Below, one piece after another: positions 45,743 through 53,857 of a stretch of 64,000 nt of DNA (position 1 is its first letter; the number at the start of each line of letters is the position of its first letter). Source of the DNA: an uncultured Oscillibacter sp. (GTDB lineage: Bacteria > Bacillota > Clostridia > Oscillospirales > Oscillospiraceae); NCBI GenBank assembly GCA_910578935.1, contig CAJTSM010000001.1:62031-126030 (forward strand), given 5' to 3'. The translations under genes and the position numbers were made by a program. The notes under the pieces are model-generated. The model saw only the letters and a list, made by a program, of their open reading frames with translations. It was not told where the DNA came from and did not search any database.

Positions 45743-46887
45743 TCTATTTGGACAATGCCGCCACTACCCAAACCAAACCCCCCGCCGTAGCAGCAGCCGT
45801 GCTGGAGGCCCTGTCCTCTTACGGCAACTGCGGCCGCGGGGGCCACGAAGGGGCCCTGTCGGCGGCCCGGACCATCTACGGAACTCGGGAGAAAATTGCC
45901 GCCCTGCTGGGCTGTTCCCGGGCAGATCATGTGTGCTTCACCCAGAACTCCACCCAGGCGCTGAATATCGCAATCAACGGCCTGCTGGGACCGGGGGACC
46001 ACATTCTCTCCACAGACTTGGAGCACAACTCCGTGCTCCGTCCACTCTATCGCCTTCGGGGTCAGGGAGCGGCTGTGGATTTTGTCCCTGCGGATAAACG
46101 CGGGCGGCTCGACTACAGCGCATTTGAACGCCTCCTGCGGCCCGAGACAAAGGCGGTGGTCTGCACCCACGCTTCCAACCTGACGGGAGATGTAGTGGAC
46201 ATCAGGCGGGTGGGCCTCTTCGCCAAGGAGCACGGCCTTCTCCTGATCCTGGACGCCTCCCAAACGGCAGGGGTCCTGCCCATCAACATGGCGGCTCTGG
46301 GCATTGACGTGGCCTGCTTCACCGGTCACAAAAGCCTGATGGGTCCCCAGGGCACCGGGGGGCTGTGCCTTCGGGAGGGACTGGAGATCCGGCCCTTTGC
46401 CGTAGGGGGCACCGGGGTACAAAGCTATTCCGAAACACAGCCCGCCGAGTACCCCACCCGGCTGGAGGCTGGGACCCTCAATGGCCACGGCCTGGCAGGC
46501 CTCAGCGCCGCTTTGGATTTTCTGAACGAAACCGGAATTGAGGCCATACACACCCATGAAGACACTCTGGCCCGGCGCTTTTACCAGTCGGTAAAGGACT
46601 TGCCGGGAGTGGCGGTTTATGGGGACCCCGACGCTCCGGTCCGGGCCCCCATCGTAACACTGAACATTGGGGACTGGGACTCCGCCGAAGTCTCCGACGA
46701 GCTGGCGGAACGATTCGGCATTGCCACCCGCCCAGGGGCTCACTGCGCCCCCAGACTTCACCGCTCTTTGGGGACGGAGGAACAGGGCGCCGTCCGGTTC
46801 TCCTGGTCCTATTTCAATACGGAAGCGGAAACCGATGCGGCGGCGGAAGCCGTAGCCATCCTGGTGCGGGAGGCGGCGGAAGAATGA
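45739..46887 (+). CDS. cysteine desulfurase-like aminotransferase class V enzyme
   Basis: 382 residues. YLDNAATTQTKP at the start, PLP Lys198 in CFTGHKSLMGPQG, and a candidate persulfide Cys336 in RPGAHCAP. It would release sulfur (or selenium) from cysteine or selenocysteine and pass it to partners such as YedF. It starts with GTG overlapping the yedF stop and ends overlapping the DUF3343 gene, so it is tightly coupled. It is the type found in selenium-related neighbourhoods rather than next to iscU. Confidence 0.88.
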   Translation: MIYLDNAATTQTKPPAVAAAVLEALSSYGNCGRGGHEGALSAARTIYGTREKIAALLGCSRADHVCFTQNSTQALNIAINGLLGPGDHILSTDLEHNSVLRPLYRLRGQGAAVDFVPADKRGRLDYSAFERLLRPETKAVVCTHASNLTGDVVDIRRVGLFAKEHGLLLILDASQTAGVLPINMAALGIDVACFTGHKSLMGPQGTGGLCLREGLEIRPFAVGGTGVQSYSETQPAEYPTRLEAGTLNGHGLAGLSAALDFLNETGIEAIHTHEDTLARRFYQSVKDLPGVAVYGDPDAPVRAPIVTLNIGDWDSAEVSDELAERFGIATRPGAHCAPRLHRSLGTEEQGAVRFSWSYFNTEAETDAAAEAVAILVREAAEE

Positions 46888-47120
46888 AACCGCGGTCGGA
46901 GCAATGCGTAGTGACTTTCCGCACTACGGCGGGAGCCATGGCCATGGAGGCGGCCTGCAAAGAGTCGGGCCTGCCGGGGCGGCTGATTCCCGTGCCCAGA
47001 AGCGTCACCGCCGGATGCGGCCTCTGCTGGGCCGCGCCGCCGCCAGTCCGGGACGCTCTGGAGGAGCTGGTCATCAAAAAACACTTGGATGTGGACGGCA
47101 TTTATGCTATCATTCTCTAA
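46884..47120 (+). CDS. DUF3343 protein, putative sulfur/selenium carrier
   Basis: 78 residues, matching the DUF3343 pattern (VVTFRTTAGAMAMEAACKE, then a CGLC motif at SVTAGCGLCWAAPP). The vicinal cysteines could carry a persulfide or selenosulfide from the desulfurase encoded just upstream, with which it overlaps by ATGA. The carrier role is proposed for the family, not proven. Confidence 0.82.
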   Translation: MKPRSEQCVVTFRTTAGAMAMEAACKESGLPGRLIPVPRSVTAGCGLCWAAPPPVRDALEELVIKKHLDVDGIYAIIL

Positions 47121-47133
47121 GAGGTGATGCTGT

Positions 47134-47307
47134 ATGTCCAACATCTGCGAGGACTGCGTCTGCTATGACTACGACGAAGAGCTGGAATCCTTTGTCTGCA
47201 CCATGGACCTGGATGAAGACGAGATGGAACGCTTTTTGAAAGGGACCAATACCGCCTGTCCCTTCTACCGTCCCGGCGGAGACTACAAGACGGCGGCGAA
47301 GCAGTGA
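47134..47307 (+). CDS. small cysteine-rich protein, DUF6472-like
   Basis: 57 residues with five cysteines: CEDCVCYDYDEELE at the start, FVCTMDLDEDEM in the middle and NTACPFY near the end. This layout matches small clostridial DUF6472-type proteins as I remember them; it may bind a metal. GAGGTGATGCTGT precedes the ATG. It lies 13 bases after DUF3343 and 11 bases before the NUDIX gene, so it belongs to the same transcript. Function unknown. Confidence 0.75.
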   Translation: MSNICEDCVCYDYDEELESFVCTMDLDEDEMERFLKGTNTACPFYRPGGDYKTAAKQ

Positions 47308-47318
47308 GGGAGAACGCT

Positions 47319-47837
47319 ATGGAATTAGTAGACCTGTACGACGAAAACCGCGCTTCCCTGAGGCGGACGGCGGAGCGGGGCGGTCCGATGAGCCCCGGCG
47401 AATACCGCATGGTAGTCCACGTCTGCGTATTCGACCACCGGGGACGGCTGCTGGTCCAGCAGCGGGCTCCGGAAAAATTTATCTGGCCGGGCCTCTGGGA
47501 CGTGTCCGTAGGCGGCGGGGTAGACGCCGGGGAAACCAGCCGCCAGGGGGCGGAACGGGAGTTCCGGGAGGAGCTGGGAATTCCCCTGGACCTGAGCGGC
47601 CTCCGGCCTTCGGTGACTGTGAATTTTGACGGCGGCTTTGACGATTTTTACATCCTTACAAAGGATCTCTCCCTGGAAAGCCTGACTCTTCAAAAAGAGG
47701 AAGTCCGGTCCGTCCGCTGGGCCTCTTTAAAAGAAGTCCTGGAGATGCGGGAGCAGGGAGCCTTTATTCCCTATCCGGAAAGCTTTCTGCGGTTCCTTTT
47801 CGACATGCGGAAGCAGTTTGGCTTTCCAACAAAATAG
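47319..47837 (+). CDS. NUDIX hydrolase
   Basis: 172 residues with a full NUDIX box at about residues 66-88 (GGGVDAGETSRQGAEREF then REELG). The layout, a short N-terminal arm with LYDENR and an RAPEKFIWPGLWD block, resembles isopentenyl-diphosphate-isomerase-like NUDIX proteins often called YfcD/Idi-like. It hydrolyses or isomerises a diphosphate-linked compound; the substrate is not known. GAGGGAGAACGCT precedes the ATG. Last gene of the yedF cassette. Confidence 0.88.
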   Translation: MELVDLYDENRASLRRTAERGGPMSPGEYRMVVHVCVFDHRGRLLVQQRAPEKFIWPGLWDVSVGGGVDAGETSRQGAEREFREELGIPLDLSGLRPSVTVNFDGGFDDFYILTKDLSLESLTLQKEEVRSVRWASLKEVLEMREQGAFIPYPESFLRFLFDMRKQFGFPTK

Positions 47838-47840
47838 CGT

Positions 47841-47875
47841 AAAAAAACCGGAAGGGCCTCCCCTTCCGGTTTTTC
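47841..47875. terminator. bidirectional terminator after the NUDIX gene
   Basis: AAAAACCGGAAGGG and CCCTTCCGGTTTTT with a 4-base loop; A-run and T-run on both sides. It overlaps the stop of the convergent zincin gene. Confidence 0.9.
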
Positions 47876-48272
47876 ATTCCCCGGGTTCTTCCGTCTCTTC
47901 GTACTCCGCCCGCCAGGCGGCCAGCTCCTCCGCATCCTTGTCGTCCAGGGCATGGAGCCCGCCCCGCGTCTCCATGTGATGGGTCAGCTCATGGGAAAGG
48001 GTCTGTTTCAGCTCGGCGGACCAAACCTCTTCCGTCCAATGCTCCTTCTCCGCCAGGGCGGCAAAAGAGCCGTAATACAGGTTGATATACCGCCCCAGAA
48101 GATCGTCGCAGTACTCCCCCAGAATATACATTTCCCCCTCAGGAAACGACCGGTCCGGCACCGAATCCTCCAGCAGATTCACGCCGCCGTTCAACCCGTC
48201 GAACAGGGCTTCCGGAAAGGGTTCCGCCAGTTCATCCAGCAGATCCCCCGCTTGTTCAAAACTCAGGACCAT
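47874..48272 (-). CDS. zincin-like metallopeptidase family protein
   Basis: 132 residues with HExxH as His94-Glu-Leu-Thr-His98 and a following ETRGGLH that could supply the third ligand. This small soluble family is annotated as a predicted metallopeptidase; no signal peptide is present. The start overlaps the upstream HAD gene by 10 bases, so the two are coupled. Activity is inferred from the motif only. Confidence 0.8.
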   Translation of the reverse strand: MVLSFEQAGDLLDELAEPFPEALFDGLNGGVNLLEDSVPDRSFPEGEMYILGEYCDDLLGRYINLYYGSFAALAEKEHWTEEVWSAELKQTLSHELTHHMETRGGLHALDDKDAEELAAWRAEYEETEEPGE

Positions 48273-48925
48273 GGGCCCTCCATAATCGCGGCTTCCAGCT
48301 CCTCCATGGTGTCCGCCAGGCGGTCCGCCCCGGCTTTCGCCAGGGAGGAACGGGGCCGGAAGCCCCAGGTGACGCCGCAGGTCTTCAGTCCCGCATTATG
48401 GCCGGTCTGGATGTCCGTGGCGCTGTCCCCCACAAAAAGGGTCGTCTCTGGTTTGGCATCCAGCTCTTCCATGATCTTGAAAAGGCCCGCCGGGTCCGGC
48501 TTCACGGGCACTCCCTCCACCTTCCCCCGAACCAGCCGGAAAAAGCCCGGCAGGTAATGGTCCACGATCTCCCGGCTGAAGCTGTCCGCCTTATTGGAGT
48601 AAACTGCCGTTTGGACTCCGGCGTCCCTCAGGCGCGCCAGCAGGTCCGCAACGCCGGGATAGGGAACGGTAGCGTCCATATTGTGCTGCCCGTAGTACTC
48701 GCTGAACTGGGAGAGTGTGTTCATCAAAATCAGGGGGCTCTGGCAGCCTTCGGGAGAAAATTTGGAAACCAGATTGGGAATGCCGTGGCCCACCATAGCC
48801 TTAAACGCCTCCAGCGAGTGTTCCGGCCAGCCGTTGCGGCGGCAGACCCAGTTCCCGGCGGCAGCCAGGTCCTCAATCGTGTCCAGCAAGGTCCCGTCCA
48901 GGTCGAAAATCACGGTATGATACAT
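48263..48925 (-). CDS. HAD-family phosphatase, phosphoglycolate phosphatase-like
   Basis: 220 residues. HAD motif I VIFDLDGTLLDT at residues 4-15, motif II in TAVYSNKAD, and motif III/IV in GVPVKPDP and FVGDSATDIQTG. The alpha-helical cap fits the Gph/PGP subgroup. It removes phosphate from a small metabolite such as 2-phosphoglycolate. ATG at 48925 is used rather than a GTG two codons earlier that forms part of the ribosome site. Confidence 0.88.
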   Translation of the reverse strand: MYHTVIFDLDGTLLDTIEDLAAAGNWVCRRNGWPEHSLEAFKAMVGHGIPNLVSKFSPEGCQSPLILMNTLSQFSEYYGQHNMDATVPYPGVADLLARLRDAGVQTAVYSNKADSFSREIVDHYLPGFFRLVRGKVEGVPVKPDPAGLFKIMEELDAKPETTLFVGDSATDIQTGHNAGLKTCGVTWGFRPRSSLAKAGADRLADTMEELEAAIMEGPWS

Positions 48926-49112
48926 ACGCACCTCATAATTCAGTCATCGGAATAGTGAAAAGGGCTCGTGCTTTGAAAATTACTGAGCCACAAATATTCT
49001 AGCAAGCCCCCCTTCCCTTTGCAAGTGACGAAGGGACTGAAAGCCGGGGCCCGCCGCCGCAGCTTTTTTAGAGTATATGGCAAAAAGAGACGGGAAACCG
49101 GGTGAGCGGGCC

Positions 49113-49141
49113 TTGACTTTTTCTCCCAAAGCGTGGATAAT
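49113..49141 (+). promoter_or_regulatory. promoter of gltX
   Basis: TTGACT (49113-49118), 17-base spacer, GATAAT (49136-49141). The rest of the 48926-49199 gap shows no gene. Confidence 0.7.
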
Positions 49142-49199
49142 GACAATGTCTGTTTACCAAACCCGCCGGGATTTCCCGGCTTGATATGGAGGTCACCCT

Positions 49200-50684
49200 A
49201 TGGCTACCGACAGCCGATTTTTTGAAGATATGGAGGCCCGCATCCCCAAGGGGGCGGTCCGCACCCGTTTCGCCCCTTCCCCCACGGGCTATATGCACGT
49301 GGGCAATCTCCGCACCGCCCTGTACACCTGGCTGATCGCCCGGCACCACCGCGGCACCTTCATCCTCCGCATTGAGGACACGGACCAAGGCCGCCTAGTG
49401 GAAGGCGCCACCGACGTCATTTACCGTACCATGGCCGAGTGCGGCCTCACCCACGACGAGGGCCCCGACGTGGGCGGCCCCACCGGGCCCTACATCCAGT
49501 CGGAGCGCCGCAGTCTCTACGGGAAGTACGCCAAGCTCCTGGTAGAGAAGGGCGCGGCTTACTACTGTTTCTGCGAGAAGACCGAGTCCGAGGAGGACAG
49601 CGGAAACTTTGACCGGGCGGCGGACCCCTGCCGCAGTCTCTCTCAGGAGGAAATTGACGCCAACCTGATGGCGGGCATGCCTTACGTCATTCGCCAGCGC
49701 ATCCCCCGGGAGGGGACCACCACCTTCCACGATGTCTCCTTTGGGGACATTACGGTGGAAAACAAAACCCTGGACGACCAAGTCCTGCTGAAGCGGGACG
49801 GCCTGCCCACCTACAACTTCGCCAATGTCGTCGACGACCACCTGATGGGCATCACTCACGTGGTCCGGGGCAGCGAATATCTCTCCTCCGCCCCGAAATA
49901 CAATCTCCTGTATGAGGCCTTTGGCTGGGACATCCCCACTTACGTCCACTGCTCCCCCGTCATGCGGGACCAGCACAACAAGATGTCCAAGCGCCACGGG
50001 GACCCCTCTTACGAGGACCTGATCCAGCAGGGCTACCTGACCCCCGCCGTGCTGAACTACGTGGCGCTCCTGGGCTGGGCCCCCAAGGGGGAGCGCAGCG
50101 AGCAGGAGGTCTTCTCCCTGGAGGAGCTGGTGGACGCCTTCGACATCGCGGGCATTTCCAAGTCCCCCGCTATCTTCGACATCGAAAAGCTGACGTATTT
50201 CAACGCCCTGTACCTTCGCGCCATGTCCCCGGAAGACTTCGCCAAGACTGCGGAACCCTATATCCGGCAGGCTGTGAAGAACCCCGCTGTCGACACGGCG
50301 GCGGTGGCCGCCCTGCTCCAGGCCCGGTGTGAAAAGCTGACGGACATTCCGGAGAAGGTGGACTTCTTCGACCGGCTTCCCGACTACGACGCCGCCCTCT
50401 TCACCAATAAGAAATCCAAAACCGACGCAGAAGTTTCCAAACGAATGCTGGAAGCGGCTGTCCCCGCCCTGGAATCCCTGACGGACTGGACCCAGGATAC
50501 TGTCCACGACTGCCTAATTGCCCTGGCGGAGTCCCTTGGCGTAAAGAACGCCACGCTGATGTGGCCCGTCCGCATCGCTGCGGCGGGCAAACAAGTCACC
50601 CCCGGCGGCGCGGTGGAAATCTGCCACATTCTAGGCAAAGAGGAAACCCTCCGGCGGCTTCGTCTGGGTCTTGAGAAACTGTAA
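49200..50684 (+). CDS. gltX: glutamyl-tRNA synthetase
   Basis: 494 residues, class I synthetase. PSPTGYMHVGN is the HIGH motif (about residues 28-38), and NKMSKRHGD the KMSKS motif (near 261). It charges tRNA-Glu. With GlnS encoded at the left of the window, this enzyme probably need not mischarge tRNA-Gln, but the discriminating or non-discriminating status cannot be read directly. GGAGGTCACCCT precedes the ATG. asnA follows 41 bases later, probably in the same transcript. Confidence 0.96.
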   Translation: MATDSRFFEDMEARIPKGAVRTRFAPSPTGYMHVGNLRTALYTWLIARHHRGTFILRIEDTDQGRLVEGATDVIYRTMAECGLTHDEGPDVGGPTGPYIQSERRSLYGKYAKLLVEKGAAYYCFCEKTESEEDSGNFDRAADPCRSLSQEEIDANLMAGMPYVIRQRIPREGTTTFHDVSFGDITVENKTLDDQVLLKRDGLPTYNFANVVDDHLMGITHVVRGSEYLSSAPKYNLLYEAFGWDIPTYVHCSPVMRDQHNKMSKRHGDPSYEDLIQQGYLTPAVLNYVALLGWAPKGERSEQEVFSLEELVDAFDIAGISKSPAIFDIEKLTYFNALYLRAMSPEDFAKTAEPYIRQAVKNPAVDTAAVAALLQARCEKLTDIPEKVDFFDRLPDYDAALFTNKKSKTDAEVSKRMLEAAVPALESLTDWTQDTVHDCLIALAESLGVKNATLMWPVRIAAAGKQVTPGGAVEICHILGKEETLRRLRLGLEKL

Positions 50685-50725
50685 ATCCCTCCCCTATATT
50701 TTTGATAAAGGACTGGTTTTATCAC

Positions 50726-51733
50726 ATGAGCAAGCTCACCATTCCCCACGGCTACAAGATGCCCCTGAGCAACAATGAGCTCCAGCGGGCCATTGAACTC
50801 ATCCATGAGGACTTTCAGCGCAACCTCACCCTCCGGCTGAACCTCCACCGGGTTTCCGCCCCTCTCTTTGTGGACGGACGCACCGGCCTGAACGACGACC
50901 TGAACGGCGTGGAGCGCCCCGTCGGCTTCGACATTCCCGATGTGGGCACCGAAGGGCAGGTAGTCCACTCCCTGGCCAAGTGGAAACGCCTGGCTCTAAA
51001 GCGCTACGAGTTTCCCCAGGGGATGGGTCTTTTTACCGACATGAACGCCATCCGCCGGGATGAGATCGTGGACAATCTTCACTCCATCTACGTAGACCAG
51101 TGGGACTGGGAGAAGCACATCGGCGCCAAAGACCGGAATCTTCAATACCTCAAGGACACCGTCCGGGACATTGTGGGGGCCCTGTGCGACACCGCCTCCG
51201 TACTGCGGAACCACTTCCCCGCCCTGGACTTCCGGCCTGACCGGGACGTGTACTTTATCACCACCCAGGAGCTGGAGGACCGCTACCCCAGCCTGGAACC
51301 CACGGAGCGGGAAACAGAAATCTGCCGGGAACACCGGACCGTGTTCCTGATGCAGATCGGCAAAACCCTGAAATCCGGAAACCGCCACGACGGCCGGGCC
51401 CCGGACTACGACGACTGGGAGCTGAACGGGGATATCCTCATGTGGAATCCCACGCTCCAGCGGGCCTTTGAGGTGTCTTCCATGGGCATCCGGGTGGATG
51501 CGGAAGCCTTGGACCGCCAGCTCACCGCCGCGGGGTGCGATGAGCGGCGGAAGCTGCCCTTCCACCAGATGCTGCTGAACGGGGAGCTGCCCCAATCCAT
51601 CGGCGGCGGCATCGGGCAGTCTAGGGTGTGCATGCTCCTGTTGGGGACCTGCCATATCGGCGAAGTCCAAGCCAGCCTTTGGGACCGAGAAACCCTGGAG
51701 GGCTGCGAGAAGGCGGGAATCACACTGCTCTGA
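50726..51733 (+). CDS. asnA: aspartate-ammonia ligase (asparagine synthetase A)
   Basis: 335 residues, class II synthetase-like fold. FVDGRTGLNDDLNGVERPV, WDWEKHI and the C-terminal GGGIGQSRVCMLLLG are characteristic. It makes asparagine from aspartate, ammonia and ATP. ATG at 50726 is used; a TTG eight codons earlier is possible but poorly supported. Followed by a strong terminator. Confidence 0.95.
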   Translation: MSKLTIPHGYKMPLSNNELQRAIELIHEDFQRNLTLRLNLHRVSAPLFVDGRTGLNDDLNGVERPVGFDIPDVGTEGQVVHSLAKWKRLALKRYEFPQGMGLFTDMNAIRRDEIVDNLHSIYVDQWDWEKHIGAKDRNLQYLKDTVRDIVGALCDTASVLRNHFPALDFRPDRDVYFITTQELEDRYPSLEPTERETEICREHRTVFLMQIGKTLKSGNRHDGRAPDYDDWELNGDILMWNPTLQRAFEVSSMGIRVDAEALDRQLTAAGCDERRKLPFHQMLLNGELPQSIGGGIGQSRVCMLLLGTCHIGEVQASLWDRETLEGCEKAGITLL

Positions 51734-51747
51734 AGAATTATGTATAG

Positions 51748-51787
51748 AGAGGACCGGCGGGGAAATCCCCGCCGGTCCTCTTTTTTT
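51748..51787 (+). terminator. terminator of gltX-asnA
   Basis: GAGGACCGGCGGGG and CCCCGCCGGTCCTC with a short AAAT loop, followed by seven Ts. Confidence 0.92.
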
Positions 51788-52964
51788 ATTCGCTGGCGAT
51801 AGGATCAAAATAGACGGTGCCGTCTACTACCCTGCCCTCAAAGGCGCCGCTTTGAAGTCCTTCCAGGATTTCCTCTTGCCTCTGGTCCCACTCGTCATAT
51901 TCCTCCTGAGTCATATTCCCGATGGACACCATTTCCTGAAAGTTCTCCCGCCGCAGGGACAGGTCCGCCTCGAACTCCTCCGCCGTGTAAAGTCTGCCCG
52001 CCGCCCGCTCTTCGGGGGTGGCAACGTGATGGCCTCCGTCCTTCTCATCGTCCCAGGGCTCCAGCCAAGCGTTCCGTATGTCCTTGGGCCGGAGGGTGAT
52101 CTCCTCTCCGTCCTCCGTCTCCCGGTGCTCAATGTCCCATTCTTCTTCCGGGTCCGACCGTTCGTTGGTCCAGCCCATGTCGTACTCCGACAAGAACGCC
52201 TCCGCCGCCGCGGGGTCCGCCTTAGACGGGTCCAAGGGCAGGGTAAACAGGGCCTGGACCCCGGTGAAGTCCTCCGCGAAGGCGATGGAGCCGTCCTCCG
52301 CCACGGTGAAGATAGAGTTGTTGGGCACACCGCCCTCGTAGAAGGCCATATATACCGTGTGATCCGCGAACATCTCAATACTCCGGGTGTCCAGCAGGTA
52401 GTAGTACACGCCGTCTTTGGCCATGCCGGTGCCTCCACCCTCCAGGGTCCAGGAGTTCACCGCCGCCGGAGAGCAGCCCGCCGCCAGGGGGGTCATGGTA
52501 TATTGGGTCAGGCTGTGGTTCTGGTTCGTTAGCGGCTCCCCGTCCAGCCGCCGCAGAGCCAGCACGGAATAGGTGTGGTCCTTCTCCAGATCCTGATTCA
52601 GCACATCCAGGTTTCTCCCGGAGACAAGGCCCAGCAGGGTGATGGAAAAATCCCCGCTCTCCACGGTTTCGTTGATGGTAATGGTGCCGGGCCCCTGGAA
52701 CGCCTCCGCCAGCAGGGGCTGATTGTGCTCCTCCGCCACCTGGGCGGGGGTGAGCCAAAGATAGGCGGCGGACACGGACACCGCCAGCAGGGCGATGCAG
52801 GCGGCGATCAGCACCGCCATCTTTTTTGTTTTGCTGAAAGTCATTTGGGTACGCTCCTTTTCCAATTCACGGGCACGATCTCGCAGCAGGTTCGCCGTCC
52901 GCCTCTGGAAATCCGCGGAAAAGGAGAGCTCGTCAAAGGCCTTGCGGTAGTCTTCCCGGTTCAT
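51786..52964 (-). CDS. membrane anti-sigma-factor-like protein, large
   Basis: 392 residues. A charged cytoplasmic N-terminus (1-47) carries a helix-rich segment, one membrane segment follows (about 49-68), then a large outer domain of about 320 residues, acidic toward its C-terminus. The outer domain has no named fold that I recognise. It overlaps the ECF sigma gene by ATGA, so it is the likely cognate anti-sigma; this is contextual. Much larger than the other anti-sigma candidate in the window, suggesting a distinct signal. Confidence 0.6.
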   Translation of the reverse strand: MNREDYRKAFDELSFSADFQRRTANLLRDRARELEKERTQMTFSKTKKMAVLIAACIALLAVSVSAAYLWLTPAQVAEEHNQPLLAEAFQGPGTITINETVESGDFSITLLGLVSGRNLDVLNQDLEKDHTYSVLALRRLDGEPLTNQNHSLTQYTMTPLAAGCSPAAVNSWTLEGGGTGMAKDGVYYYLLDTRSIEMFADHTVYMAFYEGGVPNNSIFTVAEDGSIAFAEDFTGVQALFTLPLDPSKADPAAAEAFLSEYDMGWTNERSDPEEEWDIEHRETEDGEEITLRPKDIRNAWLEPWDDEKDGGHHVATPEERAAGRLYTAEEFEADLSLRRENFQEMVSIGNMTQEEYDEWDQRQEEILEGLQSGAFEGRVVDGTVYFDPIASE

Positions 52965-53443
52965 ACAACGTCCTCCCTCAGCATCTGCCGCAGCCGCTCC
53001 CGGCCGCGGGCCAGGCGGGTGCCCACCGTGGCGGCGGGCAGGCCCAGCAGTTTGGCAATTTCTCTGATGGAATACCCCTCATAATAGTGGAGGTGAATAA
53101 CGGCTCCGTATTTCTCCGGCAGGGCCCGGACTGCGGAGCGGAGCTCTTCGCCAGGGCTGTCCGGGGTCATGGGCTCCGCCGCCTCCTCCAGGGGAATATT
53201 CCGCTGCTCCGCCTTCCGGCGGATGTCGCTGGCGCGCTGAAGGGTGGTGCGGATCAGCCAGGCTTTCTCGTGCTCCGTATCCCGGAAAACAGGCCGGGCG
53301 GTGAGCAGGCGAAGGAACGCCTCCTGCACGGCATCTTCCGCGTCGGCCGCAGAGCCCAGGCGGGTACAGGCCAGCCGCAGCAGCATATCGCTGTATGCCG
53401 TCACAATCCGGCAGATGGTTTCATCGGTACCAAATGGAACCAC
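52961..53443 (-). CDS. RNA polymerase sigma factor, ECF subfamily (second)
   Basis: 160 residues from this GTG. Region 2 (about 10-80) includes YSDMLLRLACTRLGSAADAED and the -10-contact helix; region 4 (about 100-155) includes LPEKYGAVIHLHYYEGYSIREIAK with its helix-turn-helix. GTG at 53443 is favoured because GGGAGTGAGGAAC lies directly upstream; further GTG codons up to 53470 are alternatives. First gene of a two-gene operon with the anti-sigma candidate; it shares the LHYYEGYS core with the other ECF factor here. Confidence 0.85.
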   Translation of the reverse strand: MVPFGTDETICRIVTAYSDMLLRLACTRLGSAADAEDAVQEAFLRLLTARPVFRDTEHEKAWLIRTTLQRASDIRRKAEQRNIPLEEAAEPMTPDSPGEELRSAVRALPEKYGAVIHLHYYEGYSIREIAKLLGLPAATVGTRLARGRERLRQMLREDVV

Positions 53444-53857
53444 GTTCCTCACTCCCTTCACTCTTAACACGGCTGGGAACCCGGAAATTTTTCACTCGTC
53501 CGAAAAACTCTTCCGGCCCTATTATATCATCGTCAACGCAGTTGAAAAAAAGTATTTACTCCTTTTCAGCCGGTGAGCCAAAGGCTTACCGGGGTGCAAA
53601 GCGCCCATATGTTTCCTATGAAGTCTGGCACAGAATGCCGCTTATGCGTCTCGCGGTACTGTCCTTCAGCGCCGCGCCGAGCCGCGCCGAAAAAATCCCT
53701 TAGATTCTCTTCAACTGTGTGGACTATAAATGGTGCTTTCCCACAAATACTTTGTGGATTCTGACAAAAACGAAAAAATACTATGACAAATTTGAGGGGG
53801 TGCTGTATAATAAAGCCGTATTCTACAGTCGCCGGACCGGCGAGGAAGGAGTTTCCG
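53444..53857. other. 414-base intergenic region between the second ECF sigma operon and glgX
   Basis: A minus-strand TATAAT lies at 53526-53521, a candidate -10 for the sigma operon. A hairpin CCGGTGAGCC/GGCTTACCGG is at 53570-53592. The glgX promoter is at 53783-53811. Small open frames here have no credible start context. Otherwise nothing was recognised. Confidence 0.5.
53783..53811 (+). promoter_or_regulatory. promoter of the debranching-enzyme gene
   Basis: ATGACA (53783-53788), 17-base spacer, TATAAT (53806-53811), about 45 bases before the GTG start. Confidence 0.65.

Noticed and set aside
45125..47307. Selenocysteine (in-frame TGA) in the yedF cassette
   Set aside because: All frames close normally and the key cysteine positions are encoded by TGC/TGT; no SECIS-like hairpin was looked for beyond this.
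53395..53764. Several short plus-strand frames between the second sigma gene and glgX
   Set aside because: No ribosome sites, no conserved-looking content, partly antisense to the sigma gene.
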